Assembly: GCF_003429665.1 (NCBI RefSeq)
Contig: NZ_QUWK01000014.1
Span: 1 to 64,000, forward strand
Direction of reading: 5' to 3'
Length of the DNA: 64,000 bases
Source of the DNA: Sphaerochaeta halotolerans
GTDB taxonomy: Bacteria; Spirochaetota; Spirochaetia; Sphaerochaetales; Sphaerochaetaceae
Position numbers and translations under genes: made by a program. Under the pieces are notes generated by a model. That model was not told where the DNA came from, made no database searches, and saw nothing but the letters and a program-made list of their open reading frames with translations. Of the stretch, positions 35,974 through 44,304 are shown piece by piece (the stretch's first letter is position 1; every line of letters starts with the position of its first letter).

Positions 35974-36783
35974 TTACTCCATGGTAGCAGGAATTTCAGG
36001 CCACACCTTCACCCCTTTCTCAAGAAGCCAGGTATGCTCATTTCTGTAGTAGCGGGTTGTCGGCAACCACTTGTCACCAGGAAGGTGAGGAATCATCCAT
36101 ACATAATACATTGCATACCCCGGGGCTGCACCTTGACTATGTGTAGTGTTCGGTTTGATCAGGGAGGTATCCCCATCATGGACAACAAAAGCATCCTCAT
36201 CCAAGACCGAAATTCCAAAACCCTGCCTCGGGAAGAATCGGTAGTGATAAATCTCCGGATGTGGATGATCATGAGGAGGATAACTTGACCATCGACCGGG
36301 GTGGTTGATGACTTCCCCCATTACCATGTTCGAATAGGGAGCGCTCTCTCCGTCGAATACGGTCCGCACAGTACGATTGCTCGTCTCCTGCAGCACTCCG
36401 GCTCCAAAAACCTCCGTCTTTACATCACCCTTGTCATAGAACCGAACGGGGAAGGACTGTTCGTTCTTGCACCGTTCAACAACAAGCTCACAATCACGCT
36501 CTGCCTTGATTGTTACTGGAACGGAGGAAGGGGCATGCAATACTACTGGAGACTCGTCAATACAACTCTGTCGTTCACTCGTTGCACTCCCTTCATCCCA
36601 GCTGAAAGTAATCTTTCCTTTCAGGAGCATCCAAGCACGTTCCAGGGGGAGCGTGCAGCTGGTATGCTCTCCTGCTTTCAATTTAAGAATACCAAAATCA
36701 AGCAGCATATCACTATGTGGTCCATCAAGGCTAGTGATGGAAGTATATCCCCAATCAAATGGTTCTTGTTTTTGTACAATCAT
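35974..36783 (-). CDS. iolB: 5-deoxy-glucuronate isomerase
   Basis: The 269-residue protein is a double cupin of the IolB/KduI family. It has LLDFGILKLKAGEHTSCTLPLERAWMLLKGKITF, and the metal-binding stretch WSSYPPHDHPHPEIYHYRFFPRQGFGIS, in which His, His and Glu are the expected ligands. NTTHSQGAAPGYAMYYVWMIPHLPGDKW follows. IolB converts 5-deoxy-D-glucuronate to 5-dehydro-2-deoxy-D-gluconate in myo-inositol breakdown. It is about 18 kb from iolG, iolD and iolE at 54468-58296 and lies beside unrelated genes. It has a strong GGAGG site. IolC, IolJ and IolA are not present in this window. Confidence 0.92.
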   Translation of the reverse strand: MIVQKQEPFDWGYTSITSLDGPHSDMLLDFGILKLKAGEHTSCTLPLERAWMLLKGKITFSWDEGSATSERQSCIDESPVVLHAPSSVPVTIKAERDCELVVERCKNEQSFPVRFYDKGDVKTEVFGAGVLQETSNRTVRTVFDGESAPYSNMVMGEVINHPGRWSSYPPHDHPHPEIYHYRFFPRQGFGISVLDEDAFVVHDGDTSLIKPNTTHSQGAAPGYAMYYVWMIPHLPGDKWLPTTRYYRNEHTWLLEKGVKVWPEIPATME

Positions 36784-36863
36784 GAAAAACCTCCTTGCCT
36801 CACATCAGAAAGGATACGGGCATGGGAGAAATTATGCAACCCGAAACGCAGGCACCCCATCTG

Positions 36864-36893
36864 CTGTCAAGCAATTGCAAGCTGTGGTATAGT
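36864..36893 (+). promoter_or_regulatory. candidate promoter of the gene at 36916
   Basis: CTGTCA (36864-36869) and TATAGT (36888-36893) are 18 bp apart, just before a GGAGG site and the ATG at 36916. The -35 match is weak. Confidence 0.35.
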
Positions 36894-36915
36894 AAGGTAT
36901 GCGGAGGATTGTTGT

Positions 36916-37689
36916 ATGAAAATCATGATTCTTGATGCAAATGAAACAATACTTGCCTCGAGCAGGAAAAGTGGATATGGGGTCTCACTGGTCTATCAAG
37001 AACCGTACCAGGAAGGAGACCAAGTCGTACTGGAAACAGGAGAGCCAGGCATCTATCTCGTGCAACTCGATGATACCTTGGCAGCTCATCCTCTCTATCT
37101 TGAGAGGGAGGCAAGCTTTCCCATCCCTTTCACAGAAGCCAAACGCACCTGTTACAACCGCTATGCCTTCCAAGGATCGAGACATCTCCTCACGCTCAGC
37201 CATGTTGACAGTCTTCCCCGCAGGAATCTTGCTTGCAATCCCTATGACCATCATGAGACGAAAGGTATATTCCCCCATGCAAGCGCCAATGTGGAAACCC
37301 GCGGGGAAATGGTATTTGCTGCCAGGAATGCCATTGATGGCATCTTTGCCAATGAGTATCACGGGGAATATCCTTGGACAAGCTGGGGGATAAACCAGGA
37401 CCCAAAAGCCGAGCTTCATCTTGATTTTGGAAGACCAGTCATCATTGATGAGGTTCGACTCACCCTCAGGGCAGACTGGCCACATGACAGCTGGTGGAGC
37501 GAAGCAACGCTTATAGACAGTGATGGGGACATCACCCATCTCTCCTTGGAGAAATCGTCATTGCCTCAGCGATTCCCAGTCCAGCAAAAAAACATTACCT
37601 ACCTCACACTCTGCAACCTGAAGAAAGCAGATGACACATCACCGTTCCCAGCTCTTACCCAGATTGAGGTGTATGGGACTGAAGGATAG
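36916..37689 (+). CDS. protein with C-terminal discoidin-like (F5/8 type C) domain, function unknown
   Basis: I do not recognise the whole protein (257 residues). The N-terminal part (about 1-80) is beta-rich and has no signal peptide (KIMILDANETILASS). The C-terminal part has features of a galactose-binding-like/discoidin fold: FAARNAIDGIFANEYHGEYPWTSWGINQD, then AELHLDFGRPVIIDEVRLTLRADWPHDSWW. The end is FPALTQIEVYG. Such domains bind carbohydrates or lipids. The ATG at 36916 has GGAGGATTG before it; a longer open frame begins inside the opposite iolB gene and is rejected. The stop is two bases from the convergent DUF5054 gene. A role in glycan recognition is plausible but not shown. Confidence 0.7.
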   Translation: MKIMILDANETILASSRKSGYGVSLVYQEPYQEGDQVVLETGEPGIYLVQLDDTLAAHPLYLEREASFPIPFTEAKRTCYNRYAFQGSRHLLTLSHVDSLPRRNLACNPYDHHETKGIFPHASANVETRGEMVFAARNAIDGIFANEYHGEYPWTSWGINQDPKAELHLDFGRPVIIDEVRLTLRADWPHDSWWSEATLIDSDGDITHLSLEKSSLPQRFPVQQKNITYLTLCNLKKADDTSPFPALTQIEVYGTEG

Positions 37690-37691
37690 CA

Positions 37692-39773
37692 CTACCAGGA
37701 AAAAGTAAACCGGCTGATCCCATCCTCTTCATACCAGAGGGGGAAATTTGTATTCCAGAGATTGTTAAGTAGGTTGAAATGAAACACCCCCTTTCCTTTT
37801 GGAAGTTGGCCAGTAAAGCGTAGCAACGCACGCTCATCAAGGGAAACCAGCGGTGAGTCCAGATTCTGAATCTCCAACTTTCTTTTACCTAGATAGGAAA
37901 TCTTCTCCACCGCATGAATCGATCGAGCACCATTTTCCACCGTTTGGTCAAGCGCTAGAAGGGAACCTAGCTTACCCATCTTCCAAGTTCCTTCACCCAC
38001 CATGGAAAAACCCATCCCCAACCAGAGTGCCTCGGGAAGGCGGGTCGCTTCCTTGTCCATCCAGCCAAGCGTGCATGCAAGGAGCGTACCCTGCTTGGAG
38101 AATTGATAACACAGCTGTAGATGTCGTGGGGCTCCACGAGGACTCTTTTTCTCAGCATCCAGCAGAGCAATGATGTGAATCTCTTCTCCTTCCTCCCTCT
38201 TGAAGAGGGTGGTTACCTCACCCCGGTACAAACCATGTTCTACCTTAGGAAAGACTTCTTCCATCCCAGGTTTACCATAATCAGCCAGAATCCAGTGCTT
38301 GCCTGTTTCAAAATCACGGTTGTATTGATGATGGAATCTTTGGTAGTCCTCAGACCCAAAGGCCTCATATCGGTACACACCAATCCCCTCGCCCTTTGCC
38401 CAATCGTGGCCAGATGCATCCTGGAGTTGGATAATTGCACCATCTTTTCCAACAATTATTCTCATATCTCCAATGGAAAAGGGTTCTCCGGCAACAAGTA
38501 CCTTATCATCTTTTCTTGGCACAATAGGAACTGCCTTCAATGTTCTTAGAATGTCTTTCGCCTCCACTTGCAAGGGTAAAGGCAAAGCATCCAAAGCCCC
38601 ATCAAGATAAGCACGTTGCTCCTTATGGGCTGAGGAGAAAAATGAGTATGTACGTTTTTCTCTACGTCTGTCATCTTTCCCAAAAACCTGAGCATATTCT
38701 CGACGGGTAAAATCTTCAATGAACTGGTAAGAAGGGGGGATTGCATCATCTCCAACGAAATCCTTCTCCCTGGCTGCATGAAAATCATCAACCGACCAAT
38801 TCTTATAGTCAGCAAGGAATTTCTTGAAATCAAGCCCCCAAGTGTGTTCGGTAATCATGAGCAACTGGTCGTAAAATCTATCATAGGCTTTACTTCCAAC
38901 GTTGAGTTTTCCTTCATGTATCCATCGTCTTCCCAACCGGCTCAGTGCTTTGAAGGCACTTACCTTATACGGATCACTTCCAACTCCATGGATCCAGGTA
39001 TCCCCAATTTCTTCTCTGACTACAGGTAAACGATCCTTATAAGGGAGAAGTGCACGTGCATACGCATCCAAGCTGGAGGCAATAATCTTAGCCCCTGGAT
39101 AGCGCTTCCGAAGTTTCTCATAGACATTAATCACTTCCTCAGCTTTGGGAGGGCCAGTATTGTCAGCACTGTTCTCAATGACCAGCAAATCCTCCAGAGT
39201 ACCGATAGGCTCAGAGGACCCATAGGATGCATCGTACTGTACCATTATCTCCTCACCGGTAGGAGCCTTCCAGACGAAGAGGGGAGGAACCTTGGGTAGT
39301 GGAGAACCGCCATTCACTCCGATATGCAGGAATGTAACACCTGCTCTGGCAAGATGAGGGACCATGGCGAGCGTATGTCCAGGGACATCGGTCATTTTGG
39401 CACTGATGGTGGTATGACCAAACCTTGCGTCAAGCTCCTTGGATAGAGAGAGTCCATATTCCAACAGGGTGTCATCCATCAACTCTGTATGGGTGGTGAA
39501 AGGGAGTGCATGCCAAGTAATGTCACCCCTTTTAATTGCCTTAGAAAGCGCCTCTACCTGTTCGCTTGACATGGAGCAGAGAGCCATCTTGATCAACCAA
39601 GCACCGGTAGTCCAGACGAGCTTCTCTCCAGAGTCTCGTTCTCTCAATATGTCTGCCGCCTTTATTGCGTTAGGTATGAACTGATTGAGATACCGATCAA
39701 TGGTACTTGAAGCCAAATCAGTGAAACCAATATCCAGATGGGTCTTGAACACCAGATGAATAGTTTTGATCAT
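37692..39773 (-). CDS. DUF5054 protein related to GH38 alpha-mannosidases
   Basis: The 693-residue protein begins with IKTIHLVFKTHLDIGFTDLA, which resembles the GH38 start (HxDxAW) with His-Leu-Asp preserved. AKMTDVPGHTLAMVPHLARAGVTFLHIGVNGGSP covers a region that holds the nucleophile Asp in GH38 proteins. The middle has MITEHTWGLDFKKF, and the C-terminal half is beta-sandwich like. This is the DUF5054 pattern, seen in gut and anaerobe genomes near glycan genes. It has no signal peptide. Hydrolysis of an oligosaccharide is inferred. It is divergent from an AraC regulator that starts 70 bases away. Confidence 0.75.
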   Translation of the reverse strand: MIKTIHLVFKTHLDIGFTDLASSTIDRYLNQFIPNAIKAADILRERDSGEKLVWTTGAWLIKMALCSMSSEQVEALSKAIKRGDITWHALPFTTHTELMDDTLLEYGLSLSKELDARFGHTTISAKMTDVPGHTLAMVPHLARAGVTFLHIGVNGGSPLPKVPPLFVWKAPTGEEIMVQYDASYGSSEPIGTLEDLLVIENSADNTGPPKAEEVINVYEKLRKRYPGAKIIASSLDAYARALLPYKDRLPVVREEIGDTWIHGVGSDPYKVSAFKALSRLGRRWIHEGKLNVGSKAYDRFYDQLLMITEHTWGLDFKKFLADYKNWSVDDFHAAREKDFVGDDAIPPSYQFIEDFTRREYAQVFGKDDRRREKRTYSFFSSAHKEQRAYLDGALDALPLPLQVEAKDILRTLKAVPIVPRKDDKVLVAGEPFSIGDMRIIVGKDGAIIQLQDASGHDWAKGEGIGVYRYEAFGSEDYQRFHHQYNRDFETGKHWILADYGKPGMEEVFPKVEHGLYRGEVTTLFKREEGEEIHIIALLDAEKKSPRGAPRHLQLCYQFSKQGTLLACTLGWMDKEATRLPEALWLGMGFSMVGEGTWKMGKLGSLLALDQTVENGARSIHAVEKISYLGKRKLEIQNLDSPLVSLDERALLRFTGQLPKGKGVFHFNLLNNLWNTNFPLWYEEDGISRFTFSW

Positions 39774-39843
39774 ATTGCCTCTCTCCTTTTTCCTGCTTGC
39801 ATGAAAACCACAACACAGGCATACTATTATCAGAGGACTGACT

Positions 39844-40746
39844 GTGGATTACGAACTGAACAAAGCATCCAGACGTTTATCGGAGCTCCCCTTCATTATT
39901 GAACTCTCCGGCTTTACCATTGAAGTAAAATGGCTTCGCGTTATGCAAAAAACCGGACAGTGGATTATACCCCGTCATGCCCATTCAAGTTTCGAATTCC
40001 ACATCATCGCCCGTGGTGCCTGTACAGTAACCACTGACAACGAATCCTTCACTGCGAAAGCGGGTAGTTTCTACCTAACCGCCCCTGGGGTGTATCACGA
40101 ACAATGCAACTACAATGAGGGTGACCTCATCGAGTACAGCCTCGATTGCACCTTCCACCCCAGACGGGAAAGCGCCACACAGGAGAACAGTGAATGGAGT
40201 CAACTCCACTCCTTCTTCCTCTCTGTTCCTTGTACCCCATTCCAGGACACAAACGGTGTAATCAGCCTGTTTGAGCAAGCACTAGATGAGGCTTTGCATA
40301 TCAGACCAGCCTATGGAATCATCATCCTCTCCCTTGTACCTGCCATACTCGTTGCTGCTGCGCGAAGCATGGGAATAGGCCCTATTCCATCCAAGAACAA
40401 CCAAAAAACAAGAATGGACAGAATTGCCGAATTTGTGGAGGACAATATCAATCGCCCACTCTGTCCTGCCGATATCGCTGCCTATCTCAATCTCAGTGAG
40501 AAACAGATCTCCCGAATCGTTTTTGCCTCTGAAGGTTACTCAACCAAACGGTTTATCATTCTTGCAAAGATTGAACAAGCCAAAAAGATGCTCACCAACC
40601 CCTCCTATAGCATTAATGAAATAGCGAAAGACCTGGGGTACTCAACCACCAGTTATTTCACTACGGCCTTCAAGAAAAACGAAGGGGTAACCCCCGGGGC
40701 CTATCGAGAAAAAATCCTGTCTAAACACACTACCTATCATACATAA
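39844..40746 (+). CDS. AraC-family transcriptional regulator
   Basis: The 300-residue protein has an N-terminal cupin (WIIPRHAHSSFEFHIIARGACTVTTD, FYLTAPGVYHEQCNYNEGDLIEYSLDC) and C-terminal double helix-turn-helix (LCPADIAAYLNLSEKQISRIVFASEG and INEIAKDLGYSTTSYFTTAFKKNEGVTPGAYR). The start is a GTG at 39844 preceded by AGAGGACTGACT. It lies between the divergent DUF5054 gene and an ABC operon on the same strand. Direct repeats upstream of that operon could be its targets. The inducer is unknown. Confidence 0.88.
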   Translation: MDYELNKASRRLSELPFIIELSGFTIEVKWLRVMQKTGQWIIPRHAHSSFEFHIIARGACTVTTDNESFTAKAGSFYLTAPGVYHEQCNYNEGDLIEYSLDCTFHPRRESATQENSEWSQLHSFFLSVPCTPFQDTNGVISLFEQALDEALHIRPAYGIIILSLVPAILVAAARSMGIGPIPSKNNQKTRMDRIAEFVEDNINRPLCPADIAAYLNLSEKQISRIVFASEGYSTKRFIILAKIEQAKKMLTNPSYSINEIAKDLGYSTTSYFTTAFKKNEGVTPGAYREKILSKHTTYHT

Positions 40747-40874
40747 ATGTCTAATAATTTACAAATAAAAAATATATATTTATAGTGAAAAATTAATAAA
40801 ATTAATACTTTGTTAATATTTTTTGTTTTAATGTATATAATTACCTATCAATTAATACATACCTTCAATAGAAA

Positions 40875-40937
40875 TGTCTATTTTTTATCATTTCCATCAA
40901 TTTTTACTTGTCTATTTTTTAAAATCCATGGTATCCT
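40875..40937 (+). promoter_or_regulatory. direct repeats overlapping the promoter of the LplB-type ABC operon
   Basis: TGTCTATTTTTTA occurs at 40875-40887 and again at 40909-40921. The second copy overlaps a -35 box TTGTCT (40908-40913); an 18-bp spacer leads to TATCCT (40932-40937). A third partial copy TGTCTA is at 40748-40753. A direct repeat touching -35 is how AraC-type activators bind. The region 40747-41005 is otherwise non-coding and very A/T-rich. Confidence 0.5.
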
Positions 40938-41005
40938 ACGTATACGAAAGGAAAACGGAATGGATTCACAATGAAAGGCATTGAGTATCAAAAGAAGGAA
41001 GGACC

Positions 41006-41893
41006 ATGGATAAGCAGCTCGTCAGGCAGATAAAAAAACACAGAATCTTTTATCTATTATTCATCCCCATAGCACTCTATTTCATTATCTTTACCTACTA
41101 TCCATTCTTCCGTGGCTTGATTATGAGTTTCCAGGAGAACCGTCTTATCGGCACCCGTCCATTTGCCGGACTTGAAAACTACAAACTGGTCCTCTCTGAT
41201 CCATCGTTTCTTAGCTCAATCCTCAATTCATTAATCATTGGTTTTTCTGACATGGTGCTCTACTTCTCCCTTGCATTGCTCTTTGCCCTTGTCCTCAACG
41301 AAATCACACAAAAAAAAATAAAACAGGGAATTCAAACCATTGCCTATATCCCCTATCTTCTTAGTTGGGCAGTCATCGGCGGTGTATGGGCTTTGATATT
41401 CGACCTCGACGGACTGGTAAACCGATTCCTAGCACTATTTGGAACCGAACCAATTTTCTTTTTGGCAACTCCAGCCTATGCCCGTCCCTTGATTATCGCC
41501 ATGGGAGTGTGGAGATCAATGGGCTACTTTGCACTCCTCTTCACCGTAGCAATTATGAATATCGACCGACAACTCTTTGAGGCCTCCCGTATTGATGGGG
41601 CCAGCAGGATGATGCAGATTCGGAAAATTATTGTTCCCTCACTTCTCCCTACTATGAAAACAATTATTGTATTGCTCTCCATTGGTGTTCTAACCCACTT
41701 TGATGAAATTTACGTCATGGTCAACCCAGCGAACCGAAGCCTGATCAACACCTTGCTACTCTATGTATATGAAAATGGAATCCTAAACTTCCGCACCGGT
41801 TCTGCCAGTGCAGGAGCCACCTTGGTAATGATTGGGACGGTCCTGTTCACTGCCTTGATCCGGCGTCTGACCGAGTATGACAAGGAGGAGTAG
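41006..41893 (+). CDS. ABC transporter permease, LplB type
   Basis: The 295-residue membrane protein has six helices and the EAA loop DRQLFEASRIDGASRMMQIRKII. Features typical of LplB-like proteins are the N-terminus HRIFYLLFIPIALYFIIFTYYPFF, LIGTRPFAGLENYKLVLSDPSF, and YVYENGILNFRTGSASAGATL at the C-terminus. This group imports oligosaccharides such as unsaturated uronides or plant glycans. The ATG has a GGAAGGACC site. It is followed three bases later by the LplC-type permease. As in other CUT1 systems here, the ATPase is not encoded nearby. Confidence 0.9.
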   Translation: MDKQLVRQIKKHRIFYLLFIPIALYFIIFTYYPFFRGLIMSFQENRLIGTRPFAGLENYKLVLSDPSFLSSILNSLIIGFSDMVLYFSLALLFALVLNEITQKKIKQGIQTIAYIPYLLSWAVIGGVWALIFDLDGLVNRFLALFGTEPIFFLATPAYARPLIIAMGVWRSMGYFALLFTVAIMNIDRQLFEASRIDGASRMMQIRKIIVPSLLPTMKTIIVLLSIGVLTHFDEIYVMVNPANRSLINTLLLYVYENGILNFRTGSASAGATLVMIGTVLFTALIRRLTEYDKEE

Positions 41894-41896
41894 GAC

Positions 41897-42766
41897 ATGA
41901 AACCGAGACTGATCAGGAAAGACCAGCTTCCAATTCCTATACGTGCATTCAACATCCTGATGCTGCTACTGGTTGTGGTACTGATGGGTCTTCCTATGCT
42001 CAACGTCTTGTCCGTCTCTCTCTCCACCCAAGCAAAAAGCGATTCCCCGGGTATGGTCCTATGGCCAAACCCACCGACATTTGAGGGGTATCAGTTCATC
42101 TGGAAGTACACGAACCTTGCAACTCCTTTCTTCAATACCGTCTATGTGTCGGTAGTTGGAACTGTTTTGCATGTTATATTGGCTTCCCTCGCCGGATATA
42201 TTCTTTGCCAACCAAACCTTCCCCTAAAGAAAGGCATGACCACTTTTGTTTTGCTGACGATGACTGTTCCCTACGAATTGACGATGATTGGTATCTATGC
42301 GGTCAACAAGGACTTAGGGTTGATAAACACGTATACCGGCTTGATCGTAAACGGTATGATCAGTGGCTTCAGCGTATTTTTGATGCGCAACTACTTCCAG
42401 GCAATCCCACAAAGTCTAGCCGAATCTGCTCGAATCGACGGTGCCTCCGAACTGAGGATTTTCTCTGCAATCTATCTACGCCTTGCACTTTCCGGTCTCC
42501 TGACCATCGGAACCCTCGAGCTGATCCGCCGATGGAACAACATCACAATGACGGTAACACTCATCAGCGATATGAAGAAATGGACACTGCCGGTGGTACT
42601 ACGCTTCATCCTCTTTGACCAAACTTCAACAAGTGGAACCAGCTATATTTTTGCAAACGCAAAAATGGCAGCGGTGGTGCTTACCGCCCTACCTTTGATA
42701 GTACTGTATTTCTTCACCCAATCATTCTTCTCGAGTGGAATTATGATCGGGTCGATCAAGGAATGA
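41897..42766 (+). CDS. ABC transporter permease, LplC type
   Basis: The 289-residue membrane protein matches LplC: PIRAFNILMLLLVVVLMGLPMLNVLSVSLST at the start, YELTMIGIYAVNKDLGLINTYTGLIV, the EAA loop SLAESARIDGASELRIFSAIYLRLALSGL, and the C-terminus YFFTQSFFSSGIMIGSIKE. It forms the channel with the LplB-type subunit. It is followed by a stem-loop and then the binding-protein gene. Confidence 0.9.
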   Translation: MKPRLIRKDQLPIPIRAFNILMLLLVVVLMGLPMLNVLSVSLSTQAKSDSPGMVLWPNPPTFEGYQFIWKYTNLATPFFNTVYVSVVGTVLHVILASLAGYILCQPNLPLKKGMTTFVLLTMTVPYELTMIGIYAVNKDLGLINTYTGLIVNGMISGFSVFLMRNYFQAIPQSLAESARIDGASELRIFSAIYLRLALSGLLTIGTLELIRRWNNITMTVTLISDMKKWTLPVVLRFILFDQTSTSGTSYIFANAKMAAVVLTALPLIVLYFFTQSFFSSGIMIGSIKE

Positions 42767-42790
42767 TGCCCACACAACACGTGGGGGCAT
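42766..42790 (+). promoter_or_regulatory. stem-loop between permease and binding-protein genes
   Basis: ATGCCCACAC (42766-42775) and GTGGGGGCAT (42781-42790) form a 10-bp stem with one mismatch and a 5-base loop. It begins at the end of the permease stop codon and precedes the strong AAGGAGG site of the binding-protein gene. Confidence 0.6.
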
Positions 42791-42831
42791 GCTGACATAT
42801 CGAAACATGATATCCAATAAGGAGGAATCAT

Positions 42832-44241
42832 ATGAACAAGAAACGCATGATCGTTGGATTGCTGATTCTACTGATGATCAGTCTTGGCGTCTTCGCCCAA
42901 GGCCAAGTGGACAAGAGTACCGTAGAGGTAAAGGTCCTGGCAGGGGTGACAGGCGGTAAGGATGAAGCAGAGAACAAGCTTTTCGAGGAGGAGATGGAGA
43001 AGGCTACCGGGCTGAACATCACCTGGGAGAAAGTCCCCTCGGGGTACGACCAGGTTTTAATGCAGAAACTTGGTGCCGGTGAACAGTATGATCTGATCTA
43101 TCTCAATCAGTTCCAGATGTACACCTTGGCAAAGCAGGGAGCTTTGACCGATCTCACCGACCGGATTCAGAACTCCAAAGTCTATGCCGAGAATGTTGAC
43201 AAGGCAGAACTCGAGAAAATCGGTCTCAACGGCAAATACTATGCCGGATTCAACAAGCTTGAGGTTTTCCCGTTGGTCAACGTCAACAAGGCTATTACCG
43301 ACAAAGTGGGTATCAATCTGGATTCGCTCGATACGTTGGACGAGTACTACCAGATGCTCAAGGAGGTGAAAACCTACATGGAAACCAAGGAAGGCAAGAA
43401 ACCCTACTATCCATTCTTCACCTACATGCCGGACATCTGGGACCTGCAGCCCTGGTTTAGTTCAGTTGGACTCAGACGTGGAGTCTTTGTCGATGCAAGT
43501 GGGAAGAAGTATGCCCCCTATGTCAGTACGAAAGCAAAACCTGTCTGGGAGTGGCTCGCCAAACTCTATAAAGAGGGCTTGATGGATCCCGCCTCCTTCA
43601 CTGGCAAGACTGGTGATATGCGCAGCAAGATGTGGCAGAGTCAGGACATCGTGATGGACGTGGACTGGGCAGCTTGGACCGGACTTTACAACAATAACGC
43701 CCGAACTGCAGGAACCTATCCTGCTAAGGTGAATGTTGTGGGACTTCCTGGAACCAAGGGACCCGATGGTACCTACATGCTCGAACAGGGCGGCGCATCG
43801 CTCTGGGCGATTCCCTCCAATGCCAAAAATCCTGATGAAGCATTTGAGATTCTCGAATACATGGCTACCAAGGAAGGCGGCCTGCTGCTCTCAGCCGGCA
43901 TCGAAGGGCACGACTACACCATGAAGAACGGCAAGATCGAGTACACCGAGGTTGGGAAGTCCCACGCTAAGGACCATGGGGCTCCATTCCCGATCTCTAC
44001 TCAGTTTGATCTCTCCCTTCTGGGTGAGATGAACCCTGGGGTACTTGAGTCAGTTGCTATTGGACAGAGAAGTGACGTTGAAGTTGCACCGATGGGCTAT
44101 GCCAACGGGGAACTGGACACACGAAAATACTATGATATCATGAGCAAGTGGATGACCGATTGTATCATGGGCAAGATCAGCGCAGATGCTGCCATCAATG
44201 GAGCAGAAAAAGAGCTTCGTGCAAACAAGCTCATCGACTAA
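42832..44241 (+). CDS. extracellular solute-binding protein (LplA-like)
   Basis: The 469-residue protein has a signal peptide (KKRMIVGLLILLMISLGVFAQ) with mature start GQVDKSTVEV. The body has the family-1 binding-protein pattern: EEEMEKATGLNITWEKVPSGYDQVLMQKLGAGEQYDLIYL, GNKAITDKVG-like sequence (here NKAITDKVGINL) and GLPGTKGPDGTYMLEQGGASLWAIPSNAKNPDEAFEILEYM. It delivers substrate to the LplB/LplC-type permeases. Third codon positions are rich in C and G, as expected for a highly expressed gene. A strong hairpin follows it. Confidence 0.9.
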   Translation: MNKKRMIVGLLILLMISLGVFAQGQVDKSTVEVKVLAGVTGGKDEAENKLFEEEMEKATGLNITWEKVPSGYDQVLMQKLGAGEQYDLIYLNQFQMYTLAKQGALTDLTDRIQNSKVYAENVDKAELEKIGLNGKYYAGFNKLEVFPLVNVNKAITDKVGINLDSLDTLDEYYQMLKEVKTYMETKEGKKPYYPFFTYMPDIWDLQPWFSSVGLRRGVFVDASGKKYAPYVSTKAKPVWEWLAKLYKEGLMDPASFTGKTGDMRSKMWQSQDIVMDVDWAAWTGLYNNNARTAGTYPAKVNVVGLPGTKGPDGTYMLEQGGASLWAIPSNAKNPDEAFEILEYMATKEGGLLLSAGIEGHDYTMKNGKIEYTEVGKSHAKDHGAPFPISTQFDLSLLGEMNPGVLESVAIGQRSDVEVAPMGYANGELDTRKYYDIMSKWMTDCIMGKISADAAINGAEKELRANKLID

Positions 44242-44264
44242 GCGCAGAGTAATGTTACACATGC

Positions 44265-44288
44265 AGGGCGCAGCAAATGCTGCGCCCT
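44265..44288 (+). terminator. strong hairpin after the LplA-like gene (terminator or attenuator)
   Basis: AGGGCGCAGCA (44265-44275) and TGCTGCGCCCT (44278-44288) are exact inverted 11-mers followed by CTTT. It lies 23 bases after the binding-protein stop and 16 bases before the PHP-domain gene. The short U-run suggests partial termination. Confidence 0.7.
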
Positions 44289-44304
44289 CTTTGGAAGGAG
44301 TACC

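Noticed and set aside
36301-36915. N-terminal extension of the plus-strand gene at 36916
   Set aside because: It runs antisense through iolB; the internal ATG at 36916 has a good GGAGG site.
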